DNA from: Anaspis maculata
Lineage: Eukaryota > Arthropoda > Insecta > Coleoptera > Scraptiidae
NCBI GenBank assembly: GCA_949128115.1
Contig: OX421963.1
Location: 58,771,306-58,835,305 of the forward strand
Reading direction: 5' to 3'
Length of the DNA stretch: 64,000 nucleotides
Shown here: piece after piece, positions 44,596 through 55,457 of the stretch
Numbering within the stretch: position 1 is the first letter of the stretch
Layout: each line of letters begins with the position of its first letter
Position numbers and translations under genes: made by a program
The notes under the pieces: model-generated
Seen by the model: the letters and a program-made list of their open reading frames with translations, nothing else
Told to the model about the DNA's origin: nothing
Database searches by the model: none

Positions 44596-45467
44596 CAAAG
44601 ACCGGATTCTACGCAAAATGCCTTTTTGTTTCTGTTTTAGGCGTTTGCATGAGACCCTGAAATAAATGTTAGTGTTGGAAAAACATTACTTTTGCACCCC
44701 TTTGTTTTTGCCTGAATGCCTAAAACTGGCAAAAATCGGATTTACTGTCCTAAGAAGTAAGGGCCTAAAATAGGCATTTCAATTTTTTTGGTGAAAATCA
44801 TCCACAATGTTAAAAAAAATATTCATTATTGTTTCATTTGTTTCGTTCTCAAATGGTAGCGTTTGAAATCACTATGTTTTTGTCTATTTCGCCTAAGATA
44901 TGCAAAAATTAAATTATTTGTCCTAAAAGTCCCCTTTTTCTTAACGGCCTACAACAGGCTTCTTTTATTTTGCGAGAAAATGAGTACAATGTTTCGAAAA
45001 ACATCCGTTGTTTGATATGCCTTGTTAAAATGTGTCACTTTCATTTTTTGATACCAATAATTGGTATTTCATGTAACAAGTTAGGTACGCAAAGTAGATC
45101 TTGGACGGATGAATCCGCTAGCTTAGGGGCGAGGCAGCAGCCGATTATCTCTAAGAGCGGATGAGTCCGCTAAAACAATTTGCGCTCGTTTTACAGTCAA
45201 CATTTTTCAGTTAAAGCTTCCCAAACATCAACTTGTATGTCTACCGTCTTTCAAGTACAGTTCGCAGATCGAATAGTCCGAAAAACACTATTTCAGGGAT
45301 AAAATACTAAAAAACAGCTTATTTGTCTCAATACACGAGGAAAATGTTTTTGGCCAATTTTGCCCATTTTAGCTTGTTACGGTCTAAAGTGTCCTAAAAT
45401 AGAGGCTTTATTTGCCTAAACATGTGTCCTAATTTGCCCTTTTTAACGGCCTAAAATCCGGTCTTTG
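44596..45467. mobile_element. hAT-type non-autonomous element, 8-bp TSD
   Basis: CAAAGACCGGATT at the left end is perfectly inverted at the right (AATCCGGTCTTTG). GTTATTGG flanks both sides (44588-44595 and 45468-45475), an exact 8-bp target duplication, the hAT hallmark. The 872-bp interior has no transposase but many short copies of CCTAAAA / GGCCTAAAAT in both halves, like the subterminal transposase-binding repeats of hAT elements. Confidence 0.9.
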
Positions 45468-45475
45468 GTTATTGG

Positions 45476-46980
45476 TGTTTTGTCAGTATTTTGTATTTTT
45501 GTGCATCAACGGTGGCCCCGTAACGCTCGCATATTAAGGCACCCGCACAATGCGGCATAAGTCCGGGAAAAAAATGCAATTTTCTTATTTGGGAATATAT
45601 TGCTGGTAATTGCAAAAGTGGTTTATGGCGCAACAATGTCTCCATCATAGATAATATGTTTTCGCGTCGCCGGCGCCGTCACTAGCGCGCCACGTCGTTG
45701 TCGGTTTTATTTTCCAATTTTCATGTAAAGCCACATTATGTGTGTGTATTTGAGAATTAAGAATGAAAAGATATATATGTATATAACGGTAATAATAAAA
45801 TTATGCACCCCTCGATGGGGGTTAGTCGGCCTTGTAAATTCCATTATGCAAATGGGCGAAAAAATGAAGCGAAACTTGTGTTCGAGTAGTGGCATAGTAG
45901 CATTATGATTATTGCTGCATGCATGGGTGGGAAGGTTTTTGCCGCAGTGATGAAATCTGCGTATTAGATGATGGCTGAGAGAAACTTCCTATGTAAGTCC
46001 GTTTCCAAATCTATCAGTGCTAGGATTCCGATTGGGTACCATCCCGGTGTTTACGGCAATGCGGAACCATCCAGTCTTTTTGGGTCGATCTGATTTCTTC
46101 CGCAGACAAAATCGAATGGGTCTTATACGAATTTTTTCTTATTCCTTAAAACCAAAGTACAATGTGAGATTACCACAACATGGCAACATAGTATCTCAGA
46201 AGCAACTACTTTTCTTGAAAAAAAAGTTGAAAATCGAGGCGCGAAGCAGAGCGGTTTGATTTCAACGTCTAGTGACGTAACTATACGTTGCGTGTTGCTA
46301 TGGCAACGATGCTGTCGTTGCTGCTGATACGTTGCTCCCATGTCAACCTTGTCCAAGCTTCGTTTTCATTCGCGCTAACGCTGCGCGCGAGTTCACTTGA
46401 TTTGAACCGATAGACTGGAAGAAGCTAAACTTCAATTACTTTTTTCTGGGCCGATTTTTTTTTATTTGTGTTTTAGCTGCACAGGTTGCTAATTTTATCC
46501 ATTTAATGAAAGGTTCATACCAATAAAATCGAATTTTGTGATTCTTGTATACGACCCCATTGAAATCACAATGGCCGCCTGTAAGGCAAGATGGCTGCCG
46601 GGAGGAGGACAGAAGTTGAACATCTTTTTTCTAGAAATAGTATATGCTTAGGCACAGGCTATTGATCATTTTGAATTTCCTACATCACTGAATGAAGATT
46701 CACCCCACTCTTTAGGAAAATCCACTGATTTGCTTGGAAATTGAAATTTGATGGAAGAAAAATAGCTTGTTCAAAACATCTCAGAAACGTTCCAGGACAT
46801 TAGAAAATGATTCGATGAAACTTCATTTGCACACTGTTACGAGTCGCGAGGCTCTCGATGAATTCCCGTAAAACGAGAGCAGCATCAATAGGTTTGTCCC
46901 ATCAGAAATCTCAAACTAGTCAGAGCCAATTAGAAACGCCCAAATCAGTTTGCAAACCAACTGATTTCCCCCATTCCTAC
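45476..46980. other. Unassigned interval
   Basis: AT-rich with a brief GC patch at 45670-45700 (CGTCGCCGGCGCCGTC). A plus-strand frame 46017-46259 has no family features. CACAACATGGCAACAT at about 46175 recalls the inner part of element A/B termini (CACAACATGGCAACATGG), so a fragment of that family may lie here. Confidence 0.4.
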
Positions 46981-47247
46981 TCGCTCTGCAGTGCCGTAAC
47001 TAGGCTTGTTGGCGCCTGTGGCAGTGTAGCAATTGTGCGCCCCAAGGAAGTAAACATACCAGGGGGGGCAGGCCTCGCTAGAGCGCCGCAGGCAAATTTT
47101 TTCCCAGATAATAATAATAATGCTAATAATAATCTCAAATTAAGGCTGGAAGCTTCCATTTCTTCCCCCTCCGGATTTTTGGTCACCATAGGAACACTAT
47201 TATCTATAAAGAAAATTTTCAAAGTGGTCAATAAGATCCTTATCAAT

Positions 47248-47422
47248 ATTCTTTTCTGGCAACGTTTCAACGTGATTCACGTCTTCGTATCGTATTAACT
47301 GGTACACTGTCAAAATATCGACTGACATTGATATCCATTTTTACATTTTTCCTGTTTTTTACTTTTAACTTTTTTTGGCCCGACGAAGACGTGAATCACG
47401 TTGAAACGTTGCCAGAAAAGAA
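47248..47422. mobile_element. Inverted pair carrying a hammerhead, inside the hAT element
   Basis: CTTTTCTGGCAACGTTTCAA and CGTGATTCACGTCTTCGT (about 47249-47287) are mirrored exactly by ACGAAGACGTGAATCACG and TTGAAACGTTGCCAGAAAAG (about 47383-47420), giving 38-bp arms around a 95-bp AT-rich spacer. Confidence 0.8.
47371..47419 (+). ncRNA. Hammerhead-like motif
   Basis: Stem I TTTTTTGGC (47371-47379) pairs 9 of 9 with GCCAGAAAA (47411-47419), one wobble. Core CCGACGA (47380-47386) differs from CUGANGA by one base (U4 to C). Stem II is GACGTG with CACGTT around AAT, core GAAA 47403-47406. Stem III is only AC/GT with no loop, so it could fold only as a dimer, as reported for several animal hammerheads; cleavage would follow T47410. 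The mirror copy at 47250-47287 keeps GAAA and stem II but not the left half of stem I. Confidence 0.55.
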
Positions 47423-48968
47423 ATTTGAGACCATTGATTCATCCTAAACCTCAAGATTTCTCTCCTACATTAATCCAAACAAGGACAGAAATAAACACGA
47501 CAAATAAAAAATAGGTGAAATCGACAATAAATTTATTCGGCTCCTGCAAGAATTCTTCAAACTCCCGGCCGTCCATTCTTTTGCAGTCGAGTTCCTCAAC
47601 ACAGAAATAAAAACAATAAGACAAATTGATAATCTTTTCCCACAAAAAAGTCTTCAACAAAAATTACAAAATACTAGTAGTACCTATAGGATGACAAAGA
47701 CAAAAATGGAACAACAAAACAAAACTTGACAAGTTATTGACAAAATATTTAGAATCGGATGGAAAAAGATGTACGTTGCTACCCTATTTCAAATACCCAA
47801 GTAAGAAACTGAAAATAAATTTTGACAAAAAAAATGGAAAATGAAAAAATCTTGAACCTTCAACCACCAAGCTGGACTTTTCTAGATTTAGATTAAAAAA
47901 ATATGTGTATAATTTCACAAAATTTAAGCTTGACGACCTTGACGTAGCTGTTTTATCGATTGAACATAAAGATATCTTTGTTAATCTTTCTTGGACGTCA
48001 GAAAAGCGCAAATACGACTGGACAAGCTCCAGTTTACTGAACGAGAGATGAATTTTTTTTGCAGAATAAGTATAGAGAGGCCCCATCGCAGACTGATCCG
48101 GCGCTCTTGTATTTATTTGGTGTAAAGTGCAAGTAAATACATGCAGTAATAGTCAGGCTGGAACTCGAAAAGCACCTAGACCGAACGGCGCTGGCGAAGG
48201 GCGCCGAGCGCCGAGCGCGAGTGCTGCCTCATTCTCAGCATGCTACTTTCTGTAGCGCCGTGCTCTTCAATTTTATCCGTTTTGTGGCTGTTTTGGATCA
48301 TGTCATGGAAAGGTGGTAGGAAAAGCCGCTTTTGGTTCTTTAATTTATGAAGTTAGTGAAGTTGTAGGTAGAAGTAGATATAGGTTCAGGTAAAAATTTG
48401 AAATAAAAATTGAAAAAAAATAGTAATAGGTATTACCCAAGCTGAATTTTGCGCCCCTGTAATTTTTGCGCCTGTGGCAAATGCCACCTTCGCCACGCCC
48501 TAGTTACGGCACTGTCGCTCTGACTAGTTTAAAACCTTTCAATAAAACGAACACCTAGTGATGTTACTTTACCGACAAAAGCTGTCATTTGGTATGAGTC
48601 TTTCTTGACAACATTTCAGGGCTCTTGATGATCATTGTGGTTCATGGAGGTTCATAGAAGGAGTACTTACGTTCTGCAATATAATCCATCAATTGAATTC
48701 ATGACGAAAGCTTGTCTGCATTTGCATGTAGTGGACTGGGTCAGGATAAATGGTCTCACAGCAAAGATCATTCTTTCAAAACTTCCAGCAATAACCTCGG
48801 CAATAATGTACAAGTCTGTCACTATTCGACGTATATCAGATCCACATCAGTATTCTGACAGCAGCCTTTTCAAAACTGTTCAATCTTGTTGCCGGACCCT
48901 ATATGTAGTTAAGTATATGATTGTATTTCGTCTCCTGATGCATTTCAGAATATCTACTGTTAATGAAT

Positions 48969-49118
48969 AACTCATAGTCTTAAGACCCCAACTAGGTGAA
49001 ATCGTGTCTAAATAATGCGATAAGGATCGGATCCTAATGAAGATCTTGCGTCCACTAATCCTCCAAAGAGGAAGTGCGCTACTCAGCATCACGCTCGTGA
49101 GGGCATCATATTCACTTG
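48969..49118. repeat. Dispersed direct repeat, partner at 37916-38060
   Basis: See the partner entry. Similarity is about 65 percent by eye, with the same orientation. It precedes the foldback at 49197. Confidence 0.55.
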
Positions 49119-49196
49119 TTCCTTGATGATCTTCACTTCAAGTGATGATGATCACTTGATCTTGCTTGATGGTTTCTGTGGCATTTTGACTCAAGA

Positions 49197-49720
49197 GGTT
49201 TCTGATGCGAGATGCGACTAAAAAAGTTGTTGACGGGCATCGGTTTTATTTTGTTTTTCGTCAAGTAGAAACTCCTCCAAAGAAAGAATGTACGGGCAAT
49301 GCGCTATCAAATTTTAAATAATTTTGATTTTTGAAAATTTAAAAACTAGATAGCAACGCACATACATCTTTCTTCAAGAAACTCGCATGCCAAATTTGAA
49401 CATTTTATTTTCAAAAAAAGGTACCAAAAATGATTCCACCAATTCACTTTTTCATGTCTACAAGAAATCATTTTTGGTACCTTTTTTTAAATAGAAAGTT
49501 CAAATTTGGCATGCGACTTTCTTGAAGAGGGATGTATGTGCGTTGCTATCTAACTTTTAAATTCAAAATAATCAAAATCAGAATTTTGAATATTTTTTGC
49601 AAATTTTTAAAATTTGATAGCATTGCCCGTACATTTTCTCTTTGGAGGAGTTTCTACTTGACGAAAGAAATAAAATAAAACCGATTCCCGTCAGCAACTT
49701 TTTTAGTCGCATCAGAAACC
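49197..49720. mobile_element. Foldback element (~524 bp)
   Basis: GGTTTCTGATGCGA at the left mirrors TCGCATCAGAAACC at the right. The mirror continues inward through AAAAAGTTGTTGACGGGCAT, GGAGTTTC / GTAGAAACTCCTCC, GATAGCAACGCACATACATC and AAAGGTACCAAAAATGATT. Arms are about 235 bp and the loop is about 40 bp at 49437-49466. Confidence 0.88.
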
Positions 49721-49799
49721 CCTTATTAAGGGTAAACCTACTAACATCTTGGTGTGATATAGCTGATAATCAAATCAAATCAAATAAATTTATGGTATT

Positions 49800-50096
49800 T
49801 TAAAGTAGAAACCTTATTACAAGGTTGACGACCGTAAAAATCACAACTCCAACTGAAAATTCAATACCTAACTGATAACTGATAATGGCTGCAGAAGACA
49901 TAGTACTTTCGCATGTCAGCATGCAAATCGAACCAACCACCGCCAGCACAATGATATTTGTTCGATACCATTCAATAATAGGAAACCCGAGTCTCTTATG
50001 AATGCTGCCTCGCGTGAGACACGTATGGATGGAGGCATAGCCCACCACCAGCACCATCAGGAAAAAGAAACCCAAAAATGAGGATCCCGTTCATAA
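49800..50096 (-). CDS. Hydrophobic reading frame, possible exon of a multi-pass membrane protein
   Basis: The minus strand is open for about 91 codons to a TAA at 49800. Three hydrophobic stretches are visible: FFFLMVLVVGYASIHT, TNIIVLAVVGSICML and SVGVVIFTVVNLVIRFLL, separated by basic segments (RGSIHKRLGF, EWYR). Spacing fits transmembrane helices. It lacks an in-frame ATG; one at 50096 (MNGILIFGFLF) lies in another frame, so a frameshift or splice would be needed. No family is recognised; a receptor- or transporter-like exon is possible, as is chance. Confidence 0.25.
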
Positions 50097-50224
50097 TAAA
50101 CTGATTTATTGCTGTAAATGCTTTTAAATTATATTATAGCATGCATGATACGTATCTTTGATGTGGCGGTTGCGGCTGAGATATTTTGGAGCTAGCCGCC
50201 CGCCCCAAAGACTCGAGAACAAAA

Positions 50225-50383
50225 TTATAATGCCCTCAACGTTGGAAATTTAATCGTGTAATGATCTCCGAAAAATCCACAGACCGCGGTACATCCCTCG
50301 TTTACGTCTTTAGAGTTGATGAATACCGAAAACCACGGAATTATTACTAAACTAATCAACAAAATAAATCTTACACAACCCAT
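50225..50383 (-). CDS. Small ORF with signal-peptide-like N-terminus (52 aa)
   Basis: ATG at 50383 opens 52 codons ending TAA at 50225. The first 24 residues have a signal-peptide profile (MGCVRFILLISLVIIPWFSV), followed by a short mature part with two cysteines (EGCTAVCGFFGDHY). It lies 130 bp upstream of, and on the same strand as, the hydrophobic frame ending at 49800. Short length and no homology in memory keep it tentative. Confidence 0.3.
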   Translation of the reverse strand: MGCVRFILLISLVIIPWFSVFINSKDVNEGCTAVCGFFGDHYTIKFPTLRAL

Positions 50384-50854
50384 TTTGCCTTAATAACTTT
50401 GCAACTGAATGAAGTTGGATTACTTAAAACGATTCGAGATCTGTTTGGACTGCCGTGTTCGCTAGTTCAGTACTATGTCTATCACTGAGTCCGCATTTTT
50501 GCAAAAAAGTAGGTACTTCACAAGAAACTTTTATAGGGCGGTAGATGAGACAGTTGTTTGAATTTAACGCTTATCTTATTTATTCACAGGGTGATCTAAA
50601 AAGATCAAGGTTTTTGGAGTTGCAGTGATAATTTGTTCACTCGTTAACAGATTTTGAAAATCCAGAGTTCATATCTTGAAGCTAATAAGACTTAATGTAA
50701 AAAAAAAGCGAGAATGATAATCGACTCAAAGCAAACATCGAATATCCAAAATACATCAGGGCTGCATTAAAAGTGACCCAAATATGAATCGCTCTCGCTA
50801 ACGGTTTAGGAAGAAGATTGAGTGAAAACTTGCTTCCGGAACGAACCATCCATT

Positions 50855-51170
50855 TGCAAAATTTCAAGATGTTTTCACTTGTATGGGACAAGAACTGTTA
50901 TTGAATTACCAAATTACAACTGCATATTATTTTCAGGTAACAATCATTGCCCTTGTGCACCTAAAAATGTTCGCAACCAACGTTGCAAAAGCCGTAACAA
51001 TCACTATAACAGACAGTGACCGACAAGTCAGTTATTATTCCAATTTTCTTAACGTTGGTTACGAGCAGTTCAAGGTGCACAAGCGGTCATGATTTTTCCC
51101 CGAAAACACGAAGTTGTGATTTCGTCCCAACAATTCTTGTCCCATACAAATAAGAAACATCTTGAAGTGT
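50855..51170. mobile_element. Foldback MITE (~315 bp)
   Basis: TTTCAAGATGTTTTCACTTG and TATGGGACAAGAA (about 50861-50895) mirror TTCTTGTCCCATACAAATAAG and AAACATCTTGAAG (about 51134-51164). Inside, TTGCCCTTGTGCACCT and GCAACCAACGTT mirror AACGTTGGTTACG and AAGGTGCACAAGCGG. The loop is about 50 bp. Confidence 0.75.
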
Positions 51171-51239
51171 TCAGGACTGACATTTTTACATTTCTTTGAT
51201 TTCACGGGAATAACAGACAGTTTTTTTTTGTGTAATTTT

Positions 51240-51305
51240 TCTTATTTAATATATTGCCAACATTTCGACCTCGTAGCGAGGTCTTTTTTAAGGCAGGTAA
51301 ACTGA
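51240..51305 (-). ncRNA. Hammerhead-like remnant, minus strand
   Basis: Minus strand reads GCC then CTTAAAAAA where CTGAAGA would be expected, a stem GACCTC / GAGGTC around GCTAC, then GAAA, TGTT and GGC. Stem II and GAAA are intact, stem I is 3 bp, the first core box is lost. It resembles the hairpins at the other sites but is inactive as it stands. Confidence 0.4.
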
Positions 51306-51494
51306 AAATAATACAATCAATAAGTAACAATACATTATAAAATTCGAGAACTTACAGGAGTTGTAAAAATATATTTTGACGAGATCTACCCACAGTTGAA
51401 TTTTTTGCTATCATCCCTGAAACACCTTGTAACTGTCAAAATTGTCTGCGGCGTGTTCTGAAAGGTTATCCAAAATTCTGGAAACTTGGCATTG

Positions 51495-52288
51495 TGAGGT
51501 GCCCTCAGGGGCGATCATGGCGATCATGGTGATGTTATTTGTGTAATTACACGGTGAACTGTGAAAGCAAACTGACATTAGAAAGAAATAATAGGTAATA
51601 TAGCATTTGAAGGATATCAGATACATTCGAAACTCATTATTATGATGAGATTTGGAGTCATCATTCAGAATATCCACTTTTCCACTTCGTATTTTTGCTA
51701 TTCTGGCCATAATTTTGAAAAAATGGCGCTCAAAAAACATATTTTCGAAAAAAAATTGGAAAATTCTTCATAAAATTTCAGAATTCATATAAAAAGTGAA
51801 GGTCTATCAAATTCTCTATAATTTGACATCTGAATCACTTATGTGCGACTTACGGTTCTCAAGCTATACCTTCTCAAAGTCAATTTTCCCTTAGAGTTCA
51901 CCCTGTAGCTGCATAGCAACCGTTACCATGGCTGATTTTCTGGGTAATAATGGTCTGTGGTTGACAATTCATCATTATTTATGGTTGATTTGACTGCCAC
52001 GTAGAGCTAAGCTCAACTTGACATGCTGGTTGGATGACAAAAGTTGATGCTTCAGGGAGCTCTAGAAGCCATAACCCAAGAACCGGAAATAGCACGTACA
52101 TGAATAAGGTGTCAAATTGTATAGAATTGAATGAGCTTCCATTCGCATACAAACGCTTCCACTTCACATTGACTGAAATGAAGATATTGACAAAAAACTG
52201 TTTTTTGGGCGCCATCTTTCCAATATGGCGGCCAAAACGGCAAATATACGAAGTGGAAAACTGGAAATTCGGAAAGGGCACCTCAAGA
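51495..52288. mobile_element. Foldback element P1 (~0.8 kb)
   Basis: Ends GAGGTGCCCTC and GGGCACCTC are inverted. TTCCACTTCGTATTTTTGC and ATAATTTTGAAAAAATGGCGC (51675-51730) mirror CCAATATGGCGGCCAAAACG and ATATACGAAGTGGAAAAC (52220-52262). Centre about 51960. The same family as P2 and related to the 15.2-16.9 kb element (TTGAGAACC / CAAGCTATA block). Confidence 0.7.
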
Positions 52289-53656
52289 TCTATAATACTG
52301 CCAAGTTACAAAAATATCAGATAACCTTGAAAAAAGGCCGGAATTTAGCATATCTTATGAAGACAATTCTGACAGTTTTCCGAAATGACGTTTGTTAGTT
52401 CAGGCATGAAATAAGAAGAGAATTTTTTTTGTCTACAACATGATGTTCCAGATGTTGAAATCCGTTGAAAAACAAACGAGCTACAGCCAGTAAAACTGGG
52501 GTTCCTCAAAACTTCATGGTGAAGCGTCCGATCTAATTTTCAATGGTTGATCTGAATAGAGTTTTTGATAAGCTTTCCAACGAGCCCCCACAAGCCATAG
52601 GGTGCCATTCGAAAAAAAATACTAAGGGTGGCTTGGGGTTAGGGGGGTGACGGTAGAACATGACACGTGTCATGAAAAAACGGCTTACCGTTTTTAGAAA
52701 TCGACTTGTTCAAGCGTTTTTTCCGCAATAAATATGGAAAAAAATTATGAATTTTATTCCGGACTTTTGTATAACCCTGTATAAGTTGATTTACGTTGTC
52801 ACAAATATTGTATTCTTAGTAGAGGTGTAGCAATAAATTTAGAAAAATTGTGAAATTTCCGATTATTACCTTGAGGGCTTGTAAAATCTATCGCCTAGTA
52901 TTAAATTTGAAGGGCACCGGGTCATTAGCTATTGACCCTCATTTTTGACCATAAATTAGAACAGTTTCCTCATTCAAGGTACTTAATTTATGATTTAATT
53001 TGAAAAAACATTCCACCAGTCGCCCATTTAAATTTTAAACTGGCAAATGTCTACCAAAATCAAGACCTCTTGAACGCTGATACAATCTTGCAACAGTGCT
53101 GTACACGATTGACAATATAAATTCAAGGTCATCTAGGGAAAAAGTGATCCCAACATTATAAACTTGAGCGTCCCCAATTATCGCAGAATTGCCAACTTGA
53201 CGTACGGAAATTACCGTTCTAGTGCTGAATTTAAAAGCTGATCGGCATAATATACGTGGAAACGTTAAGTTCAAATGGCTAAACGGAATATTTAATGTAA
53301 GTAAATCGCATTTTTCCGGACCTAAATCGACTCAAAATTGTACAATGAAGAGAATAATGGTAGAATGGTTACTGTGAAATGTGCGACTTCCGTTGCCCTT
53401 TATGACTCATGCACCTATTATTTATTATAGAAAACTAGAAAACGGAAAAAATTACAATTCCTCTCCTATCACGAGTTCGTCTTTTTCAATAATTAATATA
53501 TTGGTATTGGAATCTTGAAAAATCGTGATCCCTTGGTGGCGGGCCTCTCGAACCTCCCCCTTCCCCCTTCTTTATTCTGCATTTTCCATCTAGATGGGCA
53601 GCAAAATTTTACTTCGCACAAGGGCAGCGAAAGCTGTGGGAACGCCTCTGGGTGCC
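52289..53656. other. Unassigned interval between two related foldbacks
   Basis: AT-rich, no credible frame. The minus-strand frame at 53035-53274 has no recognisable motif. Because P1 and P2 are related and opposite arms can pair across this 1.4 kb, the stretch would be the loop of a larger 2.8-kb hairpin. Confidence 0.4.
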
Positions 53657-54290
53657 CTCATTTCCTAGTTTCTACTTTCCCGCTTCGGATCTCTGCCGCT
53701 GTGGCCGTCATATTGAAAAAATGGCGCCCAAAACAGAGATTTTTGACAATATTTTCATTTCAGTCACATTAGGTTGCAATGCTTATCGGCGAATGGAAGC
53801 TCATTCAATTTCCTACAATTTGACACTTCAGTCGTCCACGTGCTACCTCTGATTCTTCAGTTATAATAACTTATAAAACTTCGTGAAGCATCAACTTTTG
53901 GCATCCAAGCAGAATGTTGAGTTGATCTCAGCTCCACGTGGCAGCCAAATCAACCATAAATAACGATCAGTTGTCAACCTATATCAGTAATATTCAAAAA
54001 ATCAATAATGGTAATGGTTGTTGTGCGACTACAGGGTGAACTCTAGGGACAAACTGACTTTGAAAAGGTATAAGTAGCTTGAGAACCGAAAGTCGCCCAT
54101 GGGTGGTTTTGATGTCAAATCTTAGAGAATTGAATGGACTTTCATTCTGATATGAATTCGACAAGTTTATAATAAATTGAATGATAATTTTCAAGAGATT
54201 TTTTTTTGGAGCTATTTTCCCTAAACTACGACCTGAATGGCAGAGATAAGTATGAATTGGAAAAGTCCAAAGCTTGTTTGAAGCACTTAA
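53657..54290. mobile_element. Foldback element P2 (~0.63 kb)
   Basis: GGGTGCCCTCATTTCCTAG opens the left arm. GAATGGAAGCTCATTCAATT and TACAATTTGACA (53790-53825) mirror TGTCAAATCTTAGAGAATTG and GACTTTCATTC on the right (54112-54145). TTCTTCAGTTATAATAACTTA with CATCAACTTTTGGCATCC matches P1's CTCAAGCTATAC and GTTGATGCTTCAGG parts in inverse orientation. More decayed than P1. Confidence 0.6.
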
Positions 54291-55457
54291 TATAGTTCCA
54301 GGACTAAAATAATTTCTTCCCTTGCAAATGTCAACAATCAATGACGTAACCCTTTTGCACACAGGCTCGTTGTACCTCTTTTCTTTGTTCCTTCTTGTTT
54401 TTTCGCCGACTCCCTCTCCCTATCCCCTCTTCAAGATTAGGAAAAATAAAAACATAACTTACTTTCTCCAGCAGAATTTCTCATTCAAATTATGAGGCTT
54501 TAAAGCCCGTAATTCGGCCGGATGAGCACAAGTGCCCAATTAGAAACATGAATGTCTCTTATCTCGCGTGCTTTTATCCCGATGGCAGGGATGATCATGG
54601 ATGCAGCAATCGTTGCATCGCAACAGCTCGAGAAGACATCACGATGAAACATGCCACTCAAAGGATTTTAATTCAAAAATAAGCATCTATACCGCCGCAG
54701 CCGAGATAAAATGCAAGAACTCTTCTTCCCTGCTCCTCCTGCTCGTCTCTTCTGGTGTGTAGTGGGCAACTTTATGAAAAACACTCAGGGTTGACGAACG
54801 GCAGCTACTCGTACTATAACCACCACCACGCCAATATCTCTTATCTCGAAACCCTCTCGAAGCGCTCTCGTACATTTCCACAAGAGCTGAAGAGTCACAC
54901 AAATGGATCGATCTAGCATTAGGCAGCGACTACTGAGACGACGACGTTGAAACACTTCCACCAATTTATACACTTAGCCCCGGTGGGGGCGCACTGGATT
55001 GAATAAATGCATTTTAATTGGGCGATTTATGGGGGTGTGCGCCTGCCGACATATTTTTTGCTAGCGACGCCTGCATTCGATAAATCGGAACGTTAGTAGG
55101 GCATTAAGTACTTGCGAAAGAAATATACCTACCGATGTGTTTTTGATTTTTATTCTTCTGCATATACCTACTCAATTTAAACGTTATCGATAAATAAGCA
55201 TATCTCAAGAAAAGTAGGCAACTAGAAAACAGCATTGCACTTTAAAACCATCAAGATTGGGAGTGGGGGAGATTTAGAAATAGATGATGAAGAGGGCTGG
55301 CATGAGTAAGGGGATCTGCCTTGGTTGGGAAAAATGTCTCTCCTCACCAATTTCTTCCAACGGGAAAAATTCTAACAGGGGGGGGGGGATCTCGGTGGAT
55401 TACCCGGTACACCGAAATGATGTAAATCTGTTCTTCTTAGCCCAAAATGTATCATAT
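54291..55457. other. Unassigned interval
   Basis: No recognisable gene. Overlapping minus-strand frames at 54687-54973 have mixed composition and no motif. A G10 run lies at about 55379-55388. Confidence 0.35.

Larger units (their letters stand above)
46989..48514. mobile_element. hAT-type element (1526 bp), 8-bp TSD
   Basis: The left end CAGTGCCGTAACTAGG is inverted exactly at the right (CCTAGTTACGGCACTG), a terminus shared by many hAT elements. TCGCTCTG flanks both sides (46981-46988 and 48515-48522). GGCGCCTGTGGCA (left) and TTTGCGCCTGTGGCAAATGCC (right, core GCGCCTGTGGCA) are subterminal. No transposase frame remains. A hammerhead-bearing inverted pair is inserted at 47248-47422. An ATAATAATAATAATGC tract is near 47110. 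Confidence 0.93.

Noticed and set aside
45110..45166. GGATGAATCC / GGATGAGTCC repeats as another hammerhead
   Set aside because: They recall CUGAUGAGUCC but no GAAA box or stem I partner follows at the needed spacing.
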